In this document: piece after piece, positions 1-7,862 of the stretch
Position numbering within the stretch: the first letter of the stretch is position 1
Layout: every line of letters begins with the position of its first letter
Source of the DNA: Candidatus Cacconaster merdequi
GTDB lineage: Bacteria > Bacteroidota > Bacteroidia > Bacteroidales > UBA932
NCBI GenBank assembly: GCA_018064345.1
Contig: JAGHVK010000085.1
Coordinates: 1 to 62,515, forward strand
DNA length: 62,515 nt
Reading direction: 5' to 3'
Notes under the pieces: generated by a model
Seen by the model: only the letters and a program-made list of their open reading frames with translations
Told to the model about the DNA's origin: nothing
Databases searched by the model: none
Position numbers and translations under genes: made by a program

Positions 1-257
1 ATCATATTGTCGTACATGAAGTCGGCGAGTGCGTTCTGGTTTGCTACGATTCCGCCTACTTTCGCTGCTGCCAGGAATACGTATTCTGGTTTTTCTTCGG
101 CGAAGAATTTTTCGACCTGATCCTGGCGGCAGAGGTCGAGTTCTTTATGGGTGCGGGTTATGATATTCTCGTAGCCTTGGCGCTGCAGTTCGCGGACTAT
201 GGCGGAGCCTACCATTCCGCGGTGTCCTGCGACATATATTTTCGAATCCTTGTTCAT
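1..257 (-). CDS. fcl: GDP-L-fucose synthase, N-terminal part (runs off the window)
   Basis: This NAD(P)-dependent SDR epimerase/reductase would convert GDP-4-keto-6-deoxymannose to GDP-L-fucose in the cytoplasm. About 85 N-terminal residues are visible. They carry the Rossmann glycine motif GHRGMVGS near residues 11-18 and, further on, the family-typical stretch [10 protein letters not shown]. The ATG at 257 is the natural start because it directly precedes the Rossmann strand ([11 protein letters not shown]). The gene lies downstream of hpt, adk and the gmd remnant on the same strand, after a 256-base spacer. The usual partner gmd is broken here, so GDP-4-keto-6-deoxymannose must come from another gmd copy or the pathway is decaying. 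The C-terminus is outside the window. Confidence 0.9.
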   Translation of the reverse strand, partial: MNKDSKIYVAGHRGMVGSAIVRELQRQGYENIITRTHKELDLCRQDQVEKFFAEEKPEYVFLAAAKVGGIVANQNALADFMYDNM

Positions 258-324
258 CTTATTTATTTCTGTTATTTTTTTCTTTTTACCTGATTCGCTC
301 TTTCCTGACTCCGGTCAGCTGCTG

Positions 325-390
325 CGCAAAACTGCGCTTCGCTTATCCCTCCCACTGCGCTTCGCTTGTGGGCCCCTCCCGCTCACAGCG
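325..390 (-). promoter_or_regulatory. Leader-like GC-rich hairpin region upstream of fcl
   Basis: On the minus strand this stretch has two tandem copies of AAGCGAAGCGCAGT (331-344 and 354-367 on the plus strand). One sits in a hairpin with arms CCCAC/GTGGG. TGTGAGCGGG lies just upstream on the minus strand. It resembles, more loosely, the TGTGACAGGCG plus GAA-loop hairpin leaders at 26242 and 58152. A regulatory role is inference. Confidence 0.35.
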
Positions 391-496
391 CCGCGGGCGG
401 CGATGGTTTTGCTACAGCACTGACACTTCGTCAAATGCGAGCGAATCAAATAATGCTCATACATCAGCAGCTGACCGAAGCAATGCCAGGCAAAAT

Positions 497-510
497 CATT
501 TCAAGACAGG
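497..510 (+). repeat. Dispersed palindrome copy 1 (partial)
   Basis: CATTTCAAGACAGG matches the centre and start of the right arm of the family (arms AGAACC/GGTTCT around ATTTCAAAACA). It lies four bases past the stop of the gmd remnant. Confidence 0.55.
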
Positions 511-513
511 CCG

Positions 514-804
514 TTACTTGACTATCCCTTTTTCGAGATACTCGGCGAGGTTGGTGAGGACTTTGTTGGCGGCGCTTTCGGAGGCGACTTTTTCGATATC
601 GCTCTTGACCATCAGCTTGACCAGCTCTTCGAAACTGGTCTTGCTCGGATTCCATCCGAGTTTGGCCTTTGCTTTTGTCGTGTCTCCCCAGCGGTTCACA
701 ACGTCGGCCGGACGTTAGATGTCAGGGCTGACTTTTACAAGTACTTACCCGCTCTTCGAGGAGCCGTCCTGGCCGGTGATGCCGGTGATCAGGGCCGTTT
801 TCAT
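514..804 (-). pseudogene. gmd: GDP-mannose 4,6-dehydratase remnant with internal deletion
   Basis: The first 15 codons encode MKTALITGITGQDGS, the diagnostic Gmd N-terminus with its Rossmann glycines. The reading frame then jumps to the Gmd C-terminus: VLVKVSPDI, a stop, then RPADVVNRWGDTTKAKAK followed by LGWNPSKTSFEELVKLMV. Roughly 290 central codons, including the catalytic Tyr-Lys region, are gone. Two TAA codons interrupt what remains, one just after the junction and one where Tyr or Phe is expected before RP. The original frame is otherwise kept, which suggests deletion followed by point decay. Its ATG overlaps the adk stop (ATGA), so the ancestral gene was probably translationally coupled to adk. 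No product is expected. Confidence 0.88.
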
Positions 805-1364
805 ATTATTCCACAAATCTTGTCGAAGATTTCTTCGATGGTGCCTACTCCGTTTATTTCCTGGTATTTGCCGGCAGCCTTGTAGAATTCGATCACTGGC
901 TCGGTCTTGGCGTGGTAGGTGCTGATGCGGTTGGCGATGATTTCGTCGTTTGCATCATCTGCGCGGCCTTCAATCAGGGCACGGCTGCGGATGCGCTCCA
1001 TAACCATTTCGTCAGGAATCATTATCGAAATGACGGAAGTGACCTCTTCCCCACGGGCCTTCAGCATAGCGTCGAGGTGCTCGGCCTGGGCAGTGGTGCG
1101 AGGGAACCCGTCAAGCAGGAATCCGCCTACGGAGGTGTTCTTCTCGAACTGAGAGGCAATCATACCTTCAACAACCTCGTCAGGTACAAGACTTCCCTTG
1201 TCAATCAAGGCCTTTGCCTTCTTTCCGAGCTCGGTGCCGTTCTTTATCTCTTCGCGGAGGAGGTCACCTGTGGAAAGATGTTTGAATTTGAATTTTTCAA
1301 CAAGCTTGGCGGCCTGTGTCCCTTTACCGGCACCCGGAGGGCCGAACAGAATGAAATACTTCAT
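801..1364 (-). CDS. adk: Adenylate kinase
   Basis: Cytoplasmic enzyme interconverting AMP + ATP and 2 ADP. The 187-residue protein has the P-loop GPPGAGKGT (residues 8-16), the AMP-binding stretch STGDLLREEI and the LDGFPRT motif. The LID is short: there is no four-Cys zinc insertion between ERIRSRAL and DDANDEIIANRIS. The ATG at 1364 is chosen because it opens directly on MKYFILFG. Longer in-frame extensions run through the hpt 3' end and are not conserved-looking. It lies four bases after hpt, and its stop overlaps the ATG of the gmd remnant, so the three genes are one transcription unit from the promoter near 1950. Confidence 0.97.
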   Translation of the reverse strand: MKYFILFGPPGAGKGTQAAKLVEKFKFKHLSTGDLLREEIKNGTELGKKAKALIDKGSLVPDEVVEGMIASQFEKNTSVGGFLLDGFPRTTAQAEHLDAMLKARGEEVTSVISIMIPDEMVMERIRSRALIEGRADDANDEIIANRISTYHAKTEPVIEFYKAAGKYQEINGVGTIEEIFDKICGII

Positions 1365-1368
1365 AATC

Positions 1369-1917
1369 CTATATGTCCAATTTATAAATGTCCCTGTAGT
1401 TGCGGCCGAGCTGGTCGTAGTCGAGGCCGAAGCCCACAATGAATTTGTTCTCCACCTCCAATGCGACGTAGTCGAGTTTGACGTCCTGCTTGTAAACGTC
1501 AGGCTTGAGAAGCATAGTGCAGATGCGTACGTCCTTGGCACCAGCCTCTTTTACAATGCGGTAGAGGTCGGTGATGGTCTTTCCTGTATCGACTATGTCC
1601 TCCACGATTATCACGCTGCGGTTCTTGATGGCGGTCGTCAGGCCAAGAATCTGGCGGGTGACGCCGGTAGAGGTGGTCCCCACGTAGGAAGAGAGCCTTA
1701 CGCTGGAGAGCTCGCAGTTGAAATTGAAACGCTTCATCAGTTCTCCTGTGAACATTATAGAGCCGTTGAGCACGCAGATGACGATAGGAATCTCCTGTTT
1801 GCCTTCAAAGTCAGCGTTGATTTTATCAGCGACACGGTCGATGGCCTTCTCAATCTCTGCATACGGGATGTAAGGCACGAAGAACTTGTCTTTCAGTTGG
1901 ATGCGTTTCTTGTCCAT
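1369..1917 (-). CDS. hpt: Hypoxanthine phosphoribosyltransferase
   Basis: Purine salvage enzyme making IMP or GMP from hypoxanthine or guanine plus PRPP. The 182-residue protein has the PRPP-binding motif VIIVEDIVDTGKT (residues 102-114). It also has the VLNGSIMF loop near residues 49-56 and the C-terminal KFIVGFGLDY nucleobase-binding segment, all in normal order and length. It is the first gene of the hpt-adk-(gmd) unit. A TATCTTTG promoter box lies about 30 bases upstream of the ATG. Confidence 0.96.
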   Translation of the reverse strand: MDKKRIQLKDKFFVPYIPYAEIEKAIDRVADKINADFEGKQEIPIVICVLNGSIMFTGELMKRFNFNCELSSVRLSSYVGTTSTGVTRQILGLTTAIKNRSVIIVEDIVDTGKTITDLYRIVKEAGAKDVRICTMLLKPDVYKQDVKLDYVALEVENKFIVGFGLDYDQLGRNYRDIYKLDI

Positions 1918-1946
1918 AATTTTGTCCGTCTTTTCTTTACAAACTG

Positions 1947-1954
1947 CAAAGATA
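1947..1954 (-). promoter_or_regulatory. Bacteroidota -7 box for hpt-adk
   Basis: Minus-strand TATCTTTG fits TAnnTTTG. The predicted start site leaves a leader of about 26 bases before hpt. Confidence 0.7.
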
Positions 1955-1975
1955 TTACTAAATTCGCAGAAAATG

Positions 1976-2017
1976 AAGAATCTGTCTTGAAAAGGTGCTT
2001 TGAAAGGCAGGCTCTTG
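1976..2017. repeat. Dispersed palindrome copy 2 (inverted pair)
   Basis: AAGAATCTGTCTTGAAAAGG at 1976-1995, continuing TGCT, is a reverse-orientation copy with four differences. TTTGAAAGGCAGGCTCTTG starting at 2000 is a weaker forward copy. The pair lies in the hpt/HhH-protein divergent region. Confidence 0.5.
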
Positions 2018-2029
2018 AAATGAGGAACT

Positions 2030-3535
2030 ATGAGGCGAAAGATTGTGGGGAAGGTGTTCCTTTCCTTTGCCGCCTTCGCGGCATTTTTTGTATGCAGCGG
2101 CCCGTCTGCCGTGGCTGAAGATTATCAACGCTTGAATATCAATTCATTGTCGCGGGAAGAGCTGCTTGCGCTGGAGATGCTTACGCCGTTTCAGGTGGAG
2201 AGTATCCTTGAGTACCGTTCGAAGTATGGGGACATACTCTCCTCCTCTGAACTGATGGCAATAGACGGCTTCGTGGAAGAGAATGTCGAGGCGCTGGCAG
2301 CGGTTCTGCTCTTTGAGCCGTCACCTCCGTCGGAAGGCAGGCGGACAAGGCAGGTGATAACTGCCAGAGTTAAGAAACCATTTGCCAAAGATGGGTTTGC
2401 AACTACTGCGAAGTACTGCTTGACCTCCGGTAAGATTGGGGTGGGAGCCGTGATTGACAACGACCCTGGCGAGAAGTTCCCTGATTTCGTTTCGGCCTTC
2501 GCTTCGTTCAAGGGGTTTGTTGCCGGGGATTTCCGGGCTCGTTTCGGACAAGGGCTGGCAGTGTGGAAAGGAATGAGTTTCAATTCTTTAGGCGAACCGT
2601 CAGCCTTGGCTGGGAGAGAGTCCGGTATAACGCCGTACACTTCCTCCGATGAAGAGAATTATCTCAGGGGTGTCGGCTGGTCAGGGAAGGTGGGCGCAAC
2701 ATCCTTGAACGCCTTTGCCTCCGTAAAAGGGAAGAGCGGGGCGGTGAATGCATCAAGAGTGTTCGGAAGATGGAAGATAGGATCCACGGCTGTCTGCGGA
2801 GTGGATAAGTACGGACACCTTTGGGCTAACGGCGGGGTGGACTTCTACGGCTCGGCAGGGCATCTGCGCTGCTTCGGTGAGCTGGCCACCAACGAGAGAC
2901 TTGCTCCTGCCGTGAAGCTTGGGGCCCTATGGCGTCCGGTATATGAGTTGGAAGCGGGGTGGAAAGGATGGATATATGCACCGGCATACACAGCTCCTCA
3001 AGGAGCCTCTTCCCTGAAGGACCAGATAGGGACTGAAGCGGCAGTCCGCTATACCTTCAAACGGTGGAAGTTCAACGCCAACGTACAGTGCAGGTGGAAG
3101 CCATCCTCCGCTCAATGGAGTTTCAAATATCGGATTGCTGCTCAGTACGATTTTGCAGAAGGCTCTTCGTTGGCCTACCATTTCCGCAACGGGCAGCATC
3201 GCTTCAATTTCAAGTGGGCGGCCGGACCCTGGAGTTTCGGATGCAGAGCGGAAGGAAATCTTTCCGGATACGGATTCTTTGGCGAGGCTTCATACAGAGA
3301 GCCACGGCTCGAAGTTACGGCAAGAATCACATATTATGACACGGATGGGTGGAACTCACGGATATACTTGTATGAGAGGAATTTGCCGCAAAGTTTCTCC
3401 ACGATGGCCTACTATGGGAAAGGAACGGGGGCTTATCTCGTAGTGAAATATGCCCCCGTCAGATGGTGTGAACTGTGGTTCAAATTGCAGCAGAACTATT
3501 GCTCCTTCTTTACGCGGATAACCATTCCCGGATAG
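2030..3535 (+). CDS. Helix-hairpin-helix domain protein with beta-barrel-like C-terminal part
   Basis: The 501-residue product has an N-terminal signal sequence (VFLSFAAFAAFFVCSGPSA). A helix-hairpin-helix region follows at about residues 35-85 (LNINSLSREELLAL...TPFQVESILEYRSKYGDI), as in ComEA-like DNA-binding repeats. The remaining 400 residues are rich in alternating aromatic and small residues, as in outer-membrane beta-strands. Proteins with this layout are common in Bacteroidota and are usually left unnamed; a role in DNA handling at the cell surface is inference. The ATG at 2030 places the signal peptide at the start. Its last 40 bases overlap the 3' end of the convergent lytic transglycosylase gene. 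Confidence 0.75.
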   Translation: MRRKIVGKVFLSFAAFAAFFVCSGPSAVAEDYQRLNINSLSREELLALEMLTPFQVESILEYRSKYGDILSSSELMAIDGFVEENVEALAAVLLFEPSPPSEGRRTRQVITARVKKPFAKDGFATTAKYCLTSGKIGVGAVIDNDPGEKFPDFVSAFASFKGFVAGDFRARFGQGLAVWKGMSFNSLGEPSALAGRESGITPYTSSDEENYLRGVGWSGKVGATSLNAFASVKGKSGAVNASRVFGRWKIGSTAVCGVDKYGHLWANGGVDFYGSAGHLRCFGELATNERLAPAVKLGALWRPVYELEAGWKGWIYAPAYTAPQGASSLKDQIGTEAAVRYTFKRWKFNANVQCRWKPSSAQWSFKYRIAAQYDFAEGSSLAYHFRNGQHRFNFKWAAGPWSFGCRAEGNLSGYGFFGEASYREPRLEVTARITYYDTDGWNSRIYLYERNLPQSFSTMAYYGKGTGAYLVVKYAPVRWCELWFKLQQNYCSFFTRITIPG

Positions 3536-5097
3536 ATCTTGCTGTATTTGTTGAGGTTGTTGAGTTCGTACAAAGTGCTGACGGATACACCGTTGGCGCG
3601 TGCGATTTCGTAAAGGGTGTCGCCCTTGCGCACCTTGTATGTGGCGTAACCGTTCGCAGAACCGGTGGCGGTCTTTGCTGAAGATGAGGCGGATTGTGCC
3701 TTAGGTGCGGATCCCTTGCCATAAATCCTGAGCTTCTGACCGACGCGGATGGTATTGCTGCGCAGTCCGTTCCAGTTCTTGATCTGGGATACGGTCACGT
3801 GGTAGCGCTTGGCAATGCCTCCGAGGGTTTCGCCGGAGCGGACCTTGTGGACAATCTGCTGCCCGTCGTCAGAGGTTCCCTGTTCTATCTTCTTGATTGA
3901 TACAGGATTGAAAAAGACTGTGTCCTTGTAGGCATATATTTCCTCCTGCTTGTCCACGAACAGGCTGCTGTACTGGAAAGGCAGGTTGAGAACGTATTCG
4001 TGGCTCTTGCCCGGAATTATGTCGTGAAGATACTTCGGGTTGAGATCCCTGATCTGCTCCATCGGGATGCCGATGACCTCGGAAATCTGACTGAAATGCA
4101 GGTTCCGGTCGATGTGGAAGGTATCCACGTGGGCAGGAAGGCTGATCTGTGCCGGAACTATGTAGTGGTCAGGGTAGTACTGGAGAATGTAGAGGGCTGC
4201 GATGAACACAGGGATATATCCGCGAGTCTCCCTTGGGAGATAGTTGTATATGTCCCAGTAGTTTGTCTTGCCGCCGCTTCGACGAATCGCTTTTCGGACA
4301 TTGCCCTCGCCGCAGTTGTATGAGGCAATGGCAAGCGACCAGTCGCCGAATATGTCGTAGGCATCCTTGAGGTACTGGGCTGCGGCACGGCAGGCAGCCT
4401 CCGGGTCGTAGCGTTCGTCAACGTATGAGTCCATCTCCAGACCGTAGCGTTTGGCTGTGGTGTACATGAACTGCCACATTCCCTTGGCCCTTGCGCGGGA
4501 GACTGCCCTCGGGTTGAAGGCCGATTCGATTACGGCCATAGCCTTGAGTTCCTGTGGAAGATTGTACTCGTTAAGGATGCTCTCTATCATCGGGAAATAG
4601 AATTTCGACAGGGAGATTATCCTCGGGGTGGATGCAAGGTTGGTATATCGTATTATGCTGTTCTTCACGTACTTGTTGAACTCAATCGGTATGAAGGAGT
4701 TGAGCCTCTGGAGCCTTTCGATGTAAACTTCGTCGGGAACGTTGCTGGTAAGTGAGTCCCGCTCCATCGACTCGAAGTCGAACTCGTCAGTGTTCATCTG
4801 CTTCTGAATGTAGTAGATGTTGAGGAGGGAGTCAATGCACTCAGGGGAACTGTCCGATACGGCGATATCTTCATTCACAATGTCATCCCCGTCACCTGAG
4901 GTTACCGGTTCGAGAAGAGTCTGGTGTTCGGAGTAAAGCGAGTCGTATGCCTTCTGGAGTGAATCCACTCTTCCCTGCAACTCCTCTATGAGACGCCTCT
5001 GCTGTTTGTGGGTCTGGAAAAGAGGTGACTGTGAATAACCATACTGCGGTATTGCGAGCAGTGCTGCAAGGGAAAGGATGACTGTGAATTTTCTCAT
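3496..5097 (-). CDS. mltD: Membrane-bound lytic murein transglycosylase D-like protein with two LysM domains
   Basis: Exported peptidoglycan hydrolase of 533 residues. A signal peptide (FTVILSLAALLAIPQYGYSQ) is followed by a coiled, Gln/Leu-rich segment and an SLT domain near residues 180-290. The SLT domain has catalytic Glu in IESAFNPRAVSRARAKGMWQ and the later ASYNCGEGNV motif. Two C-terminal LysM repeats begin VHKVRSGETLGGIAKRY and YKVRKGDTLYEIARANG and target glycan. There is no lipobox Cys, so membrane anchoring as in E. coli MltD is not shown. It is last in the parA-parB-DUF5683-mltD unit. The start codon lies inside a copy of the dispersed palindrome. The 3' end overlaps the plus-strand HhH gene by 40 bases. 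Confidence 0.92.
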   Translation of the reverse strand: MRKFTVILSLAALLAIPQYGYSQSPLFQTHKQQRRLIEELQGRVDSLQKAYDSLYSEHQTLLEPVTSGDGDDIVNEDIAVSDSSPECIDSLLNIYYIQKQMNTDEFDFESMERDSLTSNVPDEVYIERLQRLNSFIPIEFNKYVKNSIIRYTNLASTPRIISLSKFYFPMIESILNEYNLPQELKAMAVIESAFNPRAVSRARAKGMWQFMYTTAKRYGLEMDSYVDERYDPEAACRAAAQYLKDAYDIFGDWSLAIASYNCGEGNVRKAIRRSGGKTNYWDIYNYLPRETRGYIPVFIAALYILQYYPDHYIVPAQISLPAHVDTFHIDRNLHFSQISEVIGIPMEQIRDLNPKYLHDIIPGKSHEYVLNLPFQYSSLFVDKQEEIYAYKDTVFFNPVSIKKIEQGTSDDGQQIVHKVRSGETLGGIAKRYHVTVSQIKNWNGLRSNTIRVGQKLRIYGKGSAPKAQSASSSAKTATGSANGYATYKVRKGDTLYEIARANGVSVSTLYELNNLNKYSKIYPGMVIRVKKEQ

Positions 5098-5115
5098 TTC
5101 AAAAAGAGGTTTCTA
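5095..5115 (+). repeat. Dispersed palindrome copy 3, between DUF5683 gene and mltD
   Basis: CATTTCAAAAAGAGGTTTCT continues to A at 5115. On the minus strand it contains both the TAG stop of the DUF5683 gene and the ATG start of mltD. Confidence 0.6.
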
Positions 5116-6072
5116 AAAGTTGAGTTGGAAATTGAAGCCCACTGATGCGACCTGTTGCGAGCCGGTTTGTTGGAGTTCAGGCAGTAAGGGCGGTATGACG
5201 GCAGGCCGGACGTCTATCGATGCTATGTTGTTGTCCACGTTGAAATCTGCCATATATGCGAAGACGTTGGCGTCAATTACCTGTAATGCATAGACCAGAA
5301 TGGCAGCCAGAATCGAGTAGTCGCGGTAGCGACGGTAGGTATCGCGGTACCATTCGGCCTGACTTGCCGTTATCGAGCCCGTATAGCCGGTCTCGGAGCT
5401 GTATGTGCTCATCTCATAGAGATAACGGAAGCGCTGGTACTGGATATTGTTGGTATGGTAGAAATAGGCGCAGGTCATCAGGCCTCCGTACCATATCGGA
5501 ATCTTCCAGTAATCACCATTGTTCGCTTGGCCGAGGCCCGGTAGAAGGAGTGAGTAGATGGTCGATTTTGCCGGGACCGGACGTGGAAGAGGTGTGGAAT
5601 AGTTTACGACTGCGTCCATCATCTGTCCCCAATAGACCGCTCCTGCGCCGATATAGCCCAGAAGGCTGAGAGTGCTGTATTTTTTCTCTCCCGTTTTGGC
5701 ATACTGCTTGTTGCCCCATATTCCGCAGAAAAGTCCGGATCCGATACCGGCATACGTGAAAGGAATCTTCCAGTACTGCCTGTTATAGAACTGGCCCGCT
5801 CCGGGTACAAGTGCTGTTCCCAAGAGCATATATCCCGGCTGGAGAGTGTCCTTGCGGGCATATCCGCGGACCATCTTCACGAAGGAGAAGCCTTGCGCGG
5901 AATCTATCGGCACTTCAGTCGAATCGTTGGGTGCAGCGTTCTCTGTCATTGCGCCCGGAGGCCCTGCAACGGTGCTCAATGAGTTGCCTACGCCGAGCCT
6001 GTCCTTAATGAACTGGGCATCAGCATCGTAGCACAAGGCGACGCAAATCAGTATCAGCAGAATACGCCTCAC
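5113..6072 (-). CDS. DUF5683 family membrane-associated protein
   Basis: A 319-residue protein with an N-terminal signal sequence (LLILICVALCYDADAQ). The central domain has the family hallmarks ALVPGAGQFYNRQYWKIP and, about 90 residues later, SLLLPGLGQANNGDYWKIP. These are two related PG-GQ-N-x-YWKIP repeats, each followed by hydrophobic segments that may span or dip into the membrane. The function is not known. Its position between parB and the lytic transglycosylase is a frequent arrangement in Bacteroidota and suggests a cell-envelope or division-linked role, which is inference. It is 12 bases downstream of parB and 15 bases upstream of mltD. Confidence 0.82.
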   Translation of the reverse strand: MRRILLILICVALCYDADAQFIKDRLGVGNSLSTVAGPPGAMTENAAPNDSTEVPIDSAQGFSFVKMVRGYARKDTLQPGYMLLGTALVPGAGQFYNRQYWKIPFTYAGIGSGLFCGIWGNKQYAKTGEKKYSTLSLLGYIGAGAVYWGQMMDAVVNYSTPLPRPVPAKSTIYSLLLPGLGQANNGDYWKIPIWYGGLMTCAYFYHTNNIQYQRFRYLYEMSTYSSETGYTGSITASQAEWYRDTYRRYRDYSILAAILVYALQVIDANVFAYMADFNVDNNIASIDVRPAVIPPLLPELQQTGSQQVASVGFNFQLNF

Positions 6073-6084
6073 AATGCACGAGTG

Positions 6085-6996
6085 CTATTCGGGTTGGTCT
6101 TTAAGGAGGTCCTTAAGGAAATCTTCCACCTGTGAGTCGTTGTCGAAATGGATGGTGATGGTGCCGGAGCCCTTTGCTGAGCGCTTCACTGACACTTTGT
6201 TACCGAAATGACGTCCGATGTTCTCAGCAACGGTGTAATACATCTGGGGCAGCTGCGGCTCTTCCTCTTTCCCGTCTTCCGGCTTGTCCTGCTTCACGGA
6301 GTTCGCCACCTTGACCTTCTGTTCAAGCTGCCTTACCGACCAGTCTTCCTTTATGAGAGATTCGCAAAGAGATATCTGTTTGGCTGTATCTTCCACACCA
6401 AGAAGCACTTTCGCGTGGCCTACAGATACCTTGCCTATCTTTATCGCTGCCTGTATCTCCTCCGGGAGTTTCAGAAGACGAAGGTAGTTCGTGATGGTGG
6501 CCCGCTTCTTTCCGACTCTGTCGGCCATACCTTCCTGTGTGAGATTGCACTCGTCTATCAGGCGCTGGAAACTCAAGGCAGTCTCGATGGCGTCAAGATT
6601 CTCACGCTGGATGTTCTCGACGATGGCCATCTCAAGCATTGCACCGTCGTCTGCTTTGCGGATATAGGCGGGAATGGTCTTCAGGCCGGCGGCCTGGGAT
6701 GCCCTGAAACGTCTTTCTCCGCTGATTATCTGGTATTTGTTCGCCTCCAGCTGGCGGAGTGTGATTGGCTGGATGATGCCGAGAGTCTTTATGGATTCGG
6801 CGAGTTCGGCAAGAGCCTCTTCGTCGAAAGTCGCACGCGGCTGGTACGGATTCGGCTCAATCTGGTCAAGAGGGATCTCACTTACTGCTGCGGGACCGCT
6901 CTTTATGACACTTGCCAGGTCATTTTTCTGATAGTTCTGGTTGGCTTCGGCTATGATGGCTCCGAGTCCTTTGCCGAGTGCTGGCTTCTTTACCAT
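6085..6996 (-). CDS. parB: Chromosome partitioning protein ParB
   Basis: CTPase clamp and parS-binding protein of the chromosomal ParABS segregation system, 303 residues. The N-terminus is typical (KKPALGKGLGAIIAE). The ParB/Srx box has NPYQPR near residue 48 and GERRFRASQAAG. The helix-turn-helix follows (LTQEGMADRVGKKRATITNYLRLL), then a charged linker and a C-terminal dimerisation domain. It lies 18 bases after parA. I saw no convincing parS palindrome in the window. Confidence 0.96.
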   Translation of the reverse strand: MVKKPALGKGLGAIIAEANQNYQKNDLASVIKSGPAAVSEIPLDQIEPNPYQPRATFDEEALAELAESIKTLGIIQPITLRQLEANKYQIISGERRFRASQAAGLKTIPAYIRKADDGAMLEMAIVENIQRENLDAIETALSFQRLIDECNLTQEGMADRVGKKRATITNYLRLLKLPEEIQAAIKIGKVSVGHAKVLLGVEDTAKQISLCESLIKEDWSVRQLEQKVKVANSVKQDKPEDGKEEEPQLPQMYYTVAENIGRHFGNKVSVKRSAKGSGTITIHFDNDSQVEDFLKDLLKDQPE

Positions 6997-7014
6997 TGTC
7001 GTTCGGGTTTCTTA

Positions 7015-7782
7015 TTATCTTGATCTGTCAATTATCTCTTTTGCAAGGCTGAGGTAGTTGTTCGCCCCGGCCGAGACTGCGTCATACAGAATTGCCGGCT
7101 TGCCGAAAGAAGGGGCTTCGCTCAGGCGTATGTTTCTTGTGATGACGGTTTGGAACGACATATCAGGGAAGTGTGTCTTCACCTCCTCCACTACCTGGTT
7201 GTGAAGCCTGAGCCTGTTGTCGAACATTGTGAAGAGGAATCCCTCAATCTTGAGCGCCGTGTTGAGCCTTGTCTGGACCAGTTTGATGGTGTTAAGCAGT
7301 TTGCCCAAGCCTTCAAGAGCGAAGAATTCCGGCTGTACAGGTATTATGACGCTGTCTGCGGCAGTGAGTGCGTTCACCGTTATCAGTCCGAGGGACGGGG
7401 CGCAATCCATTATTATATAGTCGTACTCTTCACGTACCTTTTCAAGCGCCTTCTTGAGAATGCTCTCGCGCTCTTCCAGCTCGAGCATCTCTATCTCTGC
7501 ACCTACGAGGTCGATGTGGGAGGTTATCACCTTCAGCATAGGGAGTTCCGAGTCGAAGACGGCGTTTTCCACCGGGCATTCGCCTATGAGCACCTCGTAC
7601 AGGGTGCGCTTTTCCTGGGAGTCAGGGTTGAAATTAAGGCCCGAGGTGGTGTTGGCCTGTGGGTCGGCATCAACTATAAGTGTCTTGTATTCAAGCACTG
7701 CGAGAGATGCTGCAAGATTGATGGCGGTGGTTGTCTTGCCGACTCCTCCTTTCTGGTTTGCAATGGCGATGATTTTTCCCAT
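7015..7782 (-). CDS. parA: Chromosome partitioning ATPase ParA (Soj-like)
   Basis: Deviant Walker ATPase of 255 residues that moves ParB-parS complexes on the nucleoid. The deviant Walker A is KGGVGKTTT (residues 11-19), DADPQANTT is the A' region near residues 38-46, and YIIMDCAPSLG is Walker B. The protein lacks an N-terminal helix-turn-helix, as in the chromosomal Soj class. First gene of the parA-parB-DUF5683-mltD operon; a minus-strand TACTTTTG box lies about 20 bases upstream. Confidence 0.97.
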   Translation of the reverse strand: MGKIIAIANQKGGVGKTTTAINLAASLAVLEYKTLIVDADPQANTTSGLNFNPDSQEKRTLYEVLIGECPVENAVFDSELPMLKVITSHIDLVGAEIEMLELEERESILKKALEKVREEYDYIIMDCAPSLGLITVNALTAADSVIIPVQPEFFALEGLGKLLNTIKLVQTRLNTALKIEGFLFTMFDNRLRLHNQVVEEVKTHFPDMSFQTVITRNIRLSEAPSFGKPAILYDAVSAGANNYLSLAKEIIDRSR

Positions 7783-7802
7783 ACTATAGAATGTATATTT
7801 CG

Positions 7803-7810
7803 CAAAAGTA
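7803..7810 (-). promoter_or_regulatory. Bacteroidota -7 box for parA operon
   Basis: Minus-strand TACTTTTG fits TAnnTTTG, 20 bases from the parA ATG. Confidence 0.7.
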
Positions 7811-7844
7811 ATAAAAAAAGTCAGAATCTTTTAAATGTCTTTTG

Positions 7845-7852
7845 TACCTTTG
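7845..7852 (+). promoter_or_regulatory. Bacteroidota -7 box for the diacylglycerol kinase gene
   Basis: TACCTTTG. The predicted start site (about 7856) leaves almost no leader before the ATG at 7863 and rules out starts upstream of it. Confidence 0.65.
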
Positions 7853-7862
7853 TCGGCCCAAA

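Noticed and set aside
514-699. Small protein beginning MNRWGDTTK
   Set aside because: It is the C-terminal remnant of gmd, not an independent gene.
6085-7782. parS sites near parAB
   Set aside because: I looked for a 14-16 base palindrome of the TGTTTCACGTGAAACA type around parAB and elsewhere and saw none that was convincing; CACGTG matches elsewhere are inside genes without the flanks.
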